Shown here piece after piece: positions 57,142 through 64,000 of a DNA stretch of 64,000 nucleotides. This DNA is from Capitella teleta. Lineage: Eukaryota > Annelida > Polychaeta > Capitellidae. The notes under the pieces are model-generated. The model worked only from the letters and a program-made list of their open reading frames with translations. It made no database searches and was not told the DNA's origin. Position 1 is the first letter of the stretch. Each line of letters begins with the position of its first letter. Made by a program: the position numbers and the translations under genes. Location: contig KB295123.1 of the NCBI GenBank assembly GCA_000328365.1, positions 117,969-181,968 on the forward strand. Direction: 5' to 3'.

Positions 57142-60100
57142 AAACACATCGATTGAGAGGTTTAATGACGCCAGTGTTGTGTTTTATTTGTAATGTGGTT
57201 TTATCCCCCTCGCATTGAGATGATCGATCTCGCGTCGCTATCTTTGAAACTCGATTCTATCCGTCAACAATGGCGTTTATAGCGGCTGCGAATCGGCCTG
57301 CGCTCTCCCGCGCGACTTCTTGTGGAAGAACAGTCGTTCTCGTGCGCCTTTGTTTCGAGTGCTGTTTCTTCTCCCAAAATTTTCCTGTCCATGTCTCTCT
57401 CTCTCTCTGATATATTATGTGCGATATTTTTATATATGTTTCTACGCATCGAAGCGAAGTCGTAAATGATTGTTTAGACATGATGATATGCGTATCTGTT
57501 ACCAGGTACTATGCCTAACACCATGAATATCCTCAGGGCATCAGCTCTTTCTATGGATGTATCCACCGGTGTCAATGTCTGCGTCTACATGTGACGTAAT
57601 AAATCGGGTCAGAAGTGGCTGAGAAAGATGATTGGACGTCGTATTCAGGCACACGTGCTCCAGCGATGATCTCTGTTTGCTGAGAAGGCCTCGCTTGTGT
57701 CTACTGCATCTGTAAACATGTATTGCATATCAACTGAAATACCACTGTGTATTCATCCGTTACGAGATACATGTATATCAATGGGAAACGAATTCAAGGA
57801 AAGTAAAATGCATTTGACATCAAATATAGTGTGCTAGCTTGGCAGGAAGTGTATCAGCAAGAGCAGAAGATGCTAAAACAAATAAATGTGCACATCTCTC
57901 TCAATCACTTCCAACCGATAGCTGTTGAAACAACAGGATCCAGAGGACCTTCAAATTCATAGACGAATTGAACAGACGGCTGACGGCGGAGACAGGCGAA
58001 CCTAAAGAAGCAAAGTACTTCGAATGAGCCATCAGGCTCTCAATTGCAAGCTCAACATCCGTGCAAGCAGGCATGGAGTATTAACATCAAATTATTGTAA
58101 AACGTCCCTCGAGAAATAAAATATATATGCATAAATAAATTAACATCAGAGAATGTGCATAATCTGCCTATTGCGCAAACCGGTGGTGAAATGTACAATC
58201 TATGATTATTGTGCGTCACTTGCGCGTGTCGACATTGACAGTTATACAAAGTCAGGATATAGAAGCATTGTACTGTGTTTAAAGCTAACCCTGGAATACC
58301 CAATTATGTCATGCTCTAATTATAGGGTAAATTATTCAGTTTTTGTTTTCCACCGCGTGTGCTTGCAATAATTATGCAACGAGTTAAGGTATCCACGCAT
58401 GAGAATGCGATGCCGGGTCTGATTTCATCTTCGTCGACATAAAACAGCGAATTCTACGAGTCGTCGTCGTTGATAGCGTTACGTGCTTCACTAGAAGCGT
58501 TGATTATCTCCAAGATGCAGCGCTGATCGTGGCTCTAAGCCGCAACATGCACTCACGGAGGAGACAGTCTGTTGCAATTTTCTGCTCAGTTACGCGGCAA
58601 ATCGGCGCTGCCAACTGCACAATCGATCACTGCAAGGAGGTGACCGGCCAACGCTGTGTCAAGAGCGCCTCTTGATGGATGGCCGGCCAATATGGCCGCC
58701 GGCGGCTGCGAGCGGCAGATAAGGAGAGCAACGCGTCGACAAGTGCTGGGGTGTGTGCACCGTGTTAATTTGCATGAAAAAAAGAAACGCCGGCTTCAAA
58801 ACGAAATGGCCGGCGATAATGGTAGCGAACGCCGTGATTTATCAGCTGCGCATGCGCCGACAGGGAAATGGCTGCCTTTTCTTCGGAGTTTGACGTTACG
58901 CCATCGCATTGTGTGTCGGTTTAAGGTGTGGTGTTGGATATGGTCACCTTGAGTCCATTAAAGCACTGTAAAAATATAAAAGCCAGGCTTTGATTGAAAA
59001 TGAGGCAGGTTTTATAGAAAATATAATACATTTCAAAAGCTGTTGTTACAGTGGAATCCGAAGACGAACGAATCAAAAAGAGGATCTCTCATGAACTTCC
59101 AAGTATCTAATCTTGGAAATTTAATAGCGTTGTAACTCTGTACACAAGCACTGTATCGGGTCTTAGACTGCCCTAGATTCTAGTAAAATGTAATGAAACT
59201 GAAGTTCGAATTACGAGGGTCTTGTTGTAAACAGAATTGATGATTTTACGAGAGAAATATTTCACGTAATGAACTTTAAAAATATGTGTGAAACACACGG
59301 CGGTCAGTTTAGCCAAAGACGGCGGTCAGCACACGTCCATTTGAAGTCCTGTGATCTTCCGTGATGACCCAATAAATATGATAATACCCACAACTACAAA
59401 TGAGAGAAGGGTGTCGGTTTGTGATGGGGTCTTTGAAGGTTCTCTCCTACAATACACTTAAAAGGCCCTCGTTGTCACGCAAAAATATTAAAATGTGTGA
59501 TCAATGAATTGGCGGGAAACGTGACCAGGTTCTAAATTTATCCGAATGGCATGGAACTGAGAAAGATTCTCATAAAAACAAAAACACCAGAGAGTTGAAA
59601 TGGAATTTGGCGAAATCTGAAGCAACGTGAACATCCAACAATGCACTCGTATTGAACCTGTGTAGATATTCTACCACAATATTCACCGTTAATCATGAAT
59701 GACACCAATCGATGTACACTCAAATTGGCTGAATGTTTATTGTCGACTGACTCACCATAAAGGTGATAGATAAGATCTAGTGGCAACTGGTCACGCAATT
59801 GGCCAATATATATATATATATATTATATATTATATATGGGTGTCCATTAACACACCGGTCAAATACCGACTACAGGTCATACCTATAATAATTACATAAT
59901 CAAATCACCTTTCGTTGATTGTTTTTTAATGAGAATCAAAACATGTCGTTTATAACTGAGTTCAATGATTCGCGCTTGCCAATTATGCCACGTCGTAAAA
60001 GGTAGAATTCACATAGTTCATTGACACCTTATTGAACCGAATACAACGCATTTATTAGATCACGGTATGCTATAGTGTAAAAATAGTGTTGACCCATTTG

Positions 60101-63100
60101 TGGTGTGTGCTATGTATGTTTTAGCTGACAGCCATATTGTTGCATTGTTGTTTTGAGGTATAGGGTGAGACGTGCTAGGTTCGAGGTAAACGAGGCACCT
60201 AAGAACGAGGTGAAGAAGACGGCAAACTGGCATTGGAGACCAAATTATTTTATTCTATTTTCTTCATAAAACACCAAGAGCGAAATATAAGAGAAGTGCC
60301 TCCGGGATATTATTCCCGTGCATGTATCGGTCAAAAAGGAATTAAAGGGGAGTTATTATATAGGTATACAATCGAAGAAGACGAGATTGACATATCAATA
60401 TAACATCATCGGTAATTATAATCACATAATTAGTATTCTAAATGCAGTTAGCAGTAGACACACATTCACTCAACTCCTGATGAACAGACAGCAAATTTTA
60501 AAGATGTCAATTAAGATGCGCTTATTTTTTAATTCATATTCCATCTCAATTGAACGTCTACTGAGGGGTCAGTATGGGCAGTGCAGGGGGTGGCGGGTTT
60601 AAGGGCTATAATAGAGGGTCAGGCCGCCCCCCACGGGGCGAGAAGGGAGGCTGACCCATTGACTATTGTCCTCACACACGAGATATTAAACGCGACGCTA
60701 CCAAGCTCCCTTTGGGTTCAAAGAAGGGATGGTTAGGGGGAGGGGCGTAATCCGGGCCCCCCTCCGCCCTGATCCCTCTGTGCGCCCTCTCGCACAGGCA
60801 GATTACGTTCGCGACTGAAAAGAGCGCATTCCGAATGCGATTCAGGGAGGGGGGGGGGCTCCGTGCTATACCGCCCCCTGTCGCCATCTCCACACATACA
60901 ACCCTCACCCCCCCTCAACAATAGAAGTCAATTTTTTAATTTATTAATTTACATGAAATCTAATTTAAACAAATGATTAACTTTGTGAGCGCAATGCGGT
61001 TGGACCTCGTTCATTCCATCACCATGGCAACCAGGTTGCCTGACGACGATCCAGGTACTGCCGCCTCATTAAGCGCCGGGATTAGTGCCGCTCCGTCATT
61101 CGCATTTAGCGTCTTCGTTAGGGAGGACGGCGCATCGCTCCCTTCGTTGCCGGTAGGATTAGGCCGTTGTGACGTCATTAGCTAGTTTGATTTGAGGCAC
61201 TAATTGCGCATGCGTGTCTCGTTTATTGACCGGATGTTGCTCATCGTTCGCTTTGATTCGCTTAACATAACAAGCGAAAATTGTTATTATTATAATTATG
61301 GCTGCGATTCAGTATATCGGCCAAGAAGGACAATATATGATTCATCGTATAATATTATATTCAGGACTGCTTTGAATCGTTGACCTGCAATGTAAATTTG
61401 TTGAATTCAAAAAAAGAAAATCGAAATACAGGTATATCTGAAATCCTATTTTAGTTGTTATAAGATCCCAGTGATTCCATCATTGCAGAAGAAACAGATT
61501 GGAAAGCTATTTTAGCAGTTTCCATATACGGATATTTTAAGAGGGTGCGCAGAGGGAAGATGTTATGCGGGAGAGAGGAGGACAGGTAACCAGCATAATT
61601 ACACAGGTGTGCATGCAATACGCTGTGGTCATTTGTCAGGTGTTTTTACCCTTTATGGAAACCACTTTTTACCCCATCATTGCAATGATGTTGTAAGAGA
61701 CACTTCACCTATACCTTCGGCCTTCACCTTTTTTATGGGAGGGAGGGAGGGAGGGGGTGATGCTCATTTTGAACCTGGTCACGTGGCCTGTGAGTGATAA
61801 TAGAGGGTTTTCATGACCGGATGTGGAGGGAGAGTGGCCGAAGCAAGGTACTCGGTGTCCAGTTTCAAAGGCACGGCACTGGGCACCGGTCAGCGTAGCG
61901 GTCAGCTCAATGGCGTGAATGGGGCAATAGGAAGGTGATTGAAATACCTGAAGAGGGAAAGGGAAACGAAAGAGGAAATAACTAAAAATTCAAATTATTC
62001 AAATTGGTAATTGAATACTGCCATGATGTACCATGTACGGCAATGCCATAATGAGTAGGTCGGCTTTTGTCTTCAACAAGGGAGAGTTGATGAAGGGTGG
62101 TAATCAGGTATATGATAGGTGTGAATGCTATGTGATTACGGATGCTGCTAACAGTAAACAACATCAAAGGAGCCGCCAAACAAGCGAACAAATGAGGCAT
62201 CGGTTCAACGTGTCCATGAGGACTCGTTACATCTCACCGACACCCTGTCTTTACTTGAAAGGCTAATTAGGTACTAATTAATATGGCTCATTAAGCGGTT
62301 GTTTGCTCCTCTGTGTCACCTCATTGAGGCTCAAAGCGTGTAATTGTAATTGTATTTGTGTGACGTCATTAATTACATCACCGTTGGCATGTCAGGGTAA
62401 CAATGTATCGTATGCATGAGTATCAAAGTACACATGCACTGAACTGACACCCCATTAATAAACTCATTAACATAACTTAGTCAATGCGAATTCAGTTTGT
62501 ATATCATTGGTATACAAACCTTATTCTAGATTATATATAGCATTCCTGCACATAGTTTAAACTATTGCGCATGCGGTGCATGAAACAGAATCACGAGAAA
62601 TAACTCAGCAATCAGCGAAGGTATTCCACCTGATGTTTTGCCTGTTCATTCATCCGAATGCAATTCAATTGCTCTGCTTAATCATTCAAAATTTCACCTT
62701 GCCTTCCCTGTTTGATGCCAGGTGGGATATCATAGCTTAATTGGACAGGTAGATGGCTCTGTTCCGTTGATTAGCGACGCTACCTGCATGCTACGTTTAA
62801 CCTGGCGATCAACAGCTCAGCAGGGGGCGCTGTCTTCAGAGGTCGCTCTGATCACTGCCCTCCGCACAGGTAGATATGCAAGCTCCTGTTTAACGCACAT
62901 TACATGCAGATCAGTAGACAAAAAACACCTTGCAACCCCACAGCATGTCGACTGTGCATAACTCCCCTATACTATAACCAAAGCTAATGCAGTTTATTGC
63001 TTCCTTTTAAACATGCGAAATGCTTCCATGTAATAATTACACAGATATATTATGGCCATAAACACAATATACAATAAAATAAAAGGTAACAGCCAATATA

Positions 63101-64000
63101 TATACCTGGGTCTGCCTGCTCACGTCTTTTGACGGCTGCTTCAATCGGCGTCCATTTTGCGGGTATTTAGCGGACCTTTGTAAAGCCGTCTATTCAAACC
63201 GTTCTTGCCTCCAGGTAATAATTTGACGGCATTCACAAGAACTGCATTAAAACGGCTATATATGATGTAAATACACGGACTTCGTTCCATTTCTCTTTTG
63301 TGAGAAACACAATTGGAGCTCTGTGGTCATGTTGAAGCAGAGCCCCTCTGGTCATTACACTTCATTCAACTGCCCACTGGTCATCTGCAGAGGTCAAAGT
63401 TCGCTTTTACTTGGGTGCCCTTCTAGTTTTCAGGAAATCAATTGTATGATTGTGTTTATGTAATCATTACTTAATATAATTATGTATCATTTGTTATGTT
63501 TTAAATGGTATATTGATTATAAGTCGCTCTGATTATTATAATTATATACACGAATTTTGAATAACATAAACATGAATTATGATAATTAATTAGACTTTGG
63601 AGTGTGGGCAGATATAACTGTGAATCTATATCTAGTGTGACGTAATCTCCGTTCTACACACGGTGAGACTATCAAGAGAACCTTCAACATTACATCAACG
63701 AACGACACATCTTAATCCTACGAGATAATCGTATCACACGGGCGATAATACACCGTCATTACATCATAACCCAAAGCGTAGTTTTAAAATTCAACTCTGT
63801 ACCTGTTGTTGTATCAACGCTCAAATTATGCGAGCTTTGATAAGCATGGACAAGTATTTATAGGTAGGAGATGATCTCCCTTTGACCACCTTGCTTTCAC
63901 TCGTCTATAATTGGATCACTGGCATTGAGATCACTCCATGGATGTCATAATACTCTCTGCTTGTAAGTAGACCTCTTAAAAACGATTGTCAATCAGATTG
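57142..64000. other. Non-coding DNA to the window end
   Basis: No gene, RNA gene or transposon is recognised. Features seen are a GC-rich patch at 58540-58930 with GGCCGGCCAATATGGCCGCC and a GCGCATGCGC word, a G/C-run-rich patch at 60580-60920, a (TA)n stretch at 59807-59840, and GCGCATGCG words at 61206 and 62567. The patches could be promoters or enhancers of a gene beyond the window. Confidence 0.5.

Noticed and set aside
58656-58952. 98-codon frame in a GC-rich patch
   Set aside because: No domain or signal. The openness follows from high GC content.

Overview
This window is animal nuclear DNA. The genes have many short exons with GT-AG introns, AATAAA signals and no operons. The DNA is crowded with SINEs, a LINE, MITE-like elements, LTR elements and satellites. 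The two large genes are a single-pass receptor guanylyl cyclase and an EHBP1 orthologue. Together with tRNA-derived SINEs and a gypsy element primed by initiator-Met tRNA, they suggest an invertebrate metazoan. I cannot fix the phylum from sequence alone.

Layout, left to right. At 1-83 the first coding exon of a minus-strand gene or repeat protein runs off the window edge. From 84 to 11.8 kb I recognise no other host gene, only repeats: a solo LTR (2854-3325), a TTTA microsatellite, a SINE copy, a 5'-truncated LINE (about 6140-7965) and a 1139-bp inverted-repeat transposon (10548-11686) flanked by an 8-bp target duplication. From 11821 to 21946 (+) lies a receptor guanylyl cyclase with 20 recognisable exons and 1,021 visible codons: ligand-binding domain, transmembrane helix, pseudokinase, dimerisation helix and cyclase. 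Only the N-terminal exon(s) were not found. Its 6.1-kb fourth visible intron holds a broken Ty3/gypsy element (13928-18637) that itself carries a solo LTR (16845-17422).

From 22 to 34.8 kb is a repeat-rich spacer. It contains a small two-exon minus-strand gene (CDS 28101-28325) for a secreted cysteine- and tryptophan-containing peptide with a C-terminal amidation signal. It also contains a second, nearly identical 1139-bp transposon (31270-32408), a 22-bp satellite and several inverted-repeat elements.

From 34.8 to about 57.1 kb (+) is a complete EHBP1 gene with 22 coding exons and 1,039 aa: an NT-type C2 domain, four NPF motifs, a CH domain, a bMERB domain and a C-terminal CVIQ prenylation box. 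It is the endocytic-recycling adaptor that links EHD proteins, Rab8/10-family GTPases and actin. Its introns hold a MITE, two SINEs, a 31-bp minisatellite, a GC-AG intron, clustered RFX X-box-like sites and NRF1-like sites. From 57.2 to 64 kb I see no gene, only non-coding DNA with some GC-rich patches.

The genes are not an operon or pathway cluster. The cyclase is a plasma-membrane cGMP receptor, EHBP1 is a trafficking adaptor, and the small peptide gene is unrelated to both as far as the sequence shows. The items most worth following up are the peptide gene, the pair of near-identical 1139-bp elements with intact target duplications, and the X-box-like cluster inside EHBP1.
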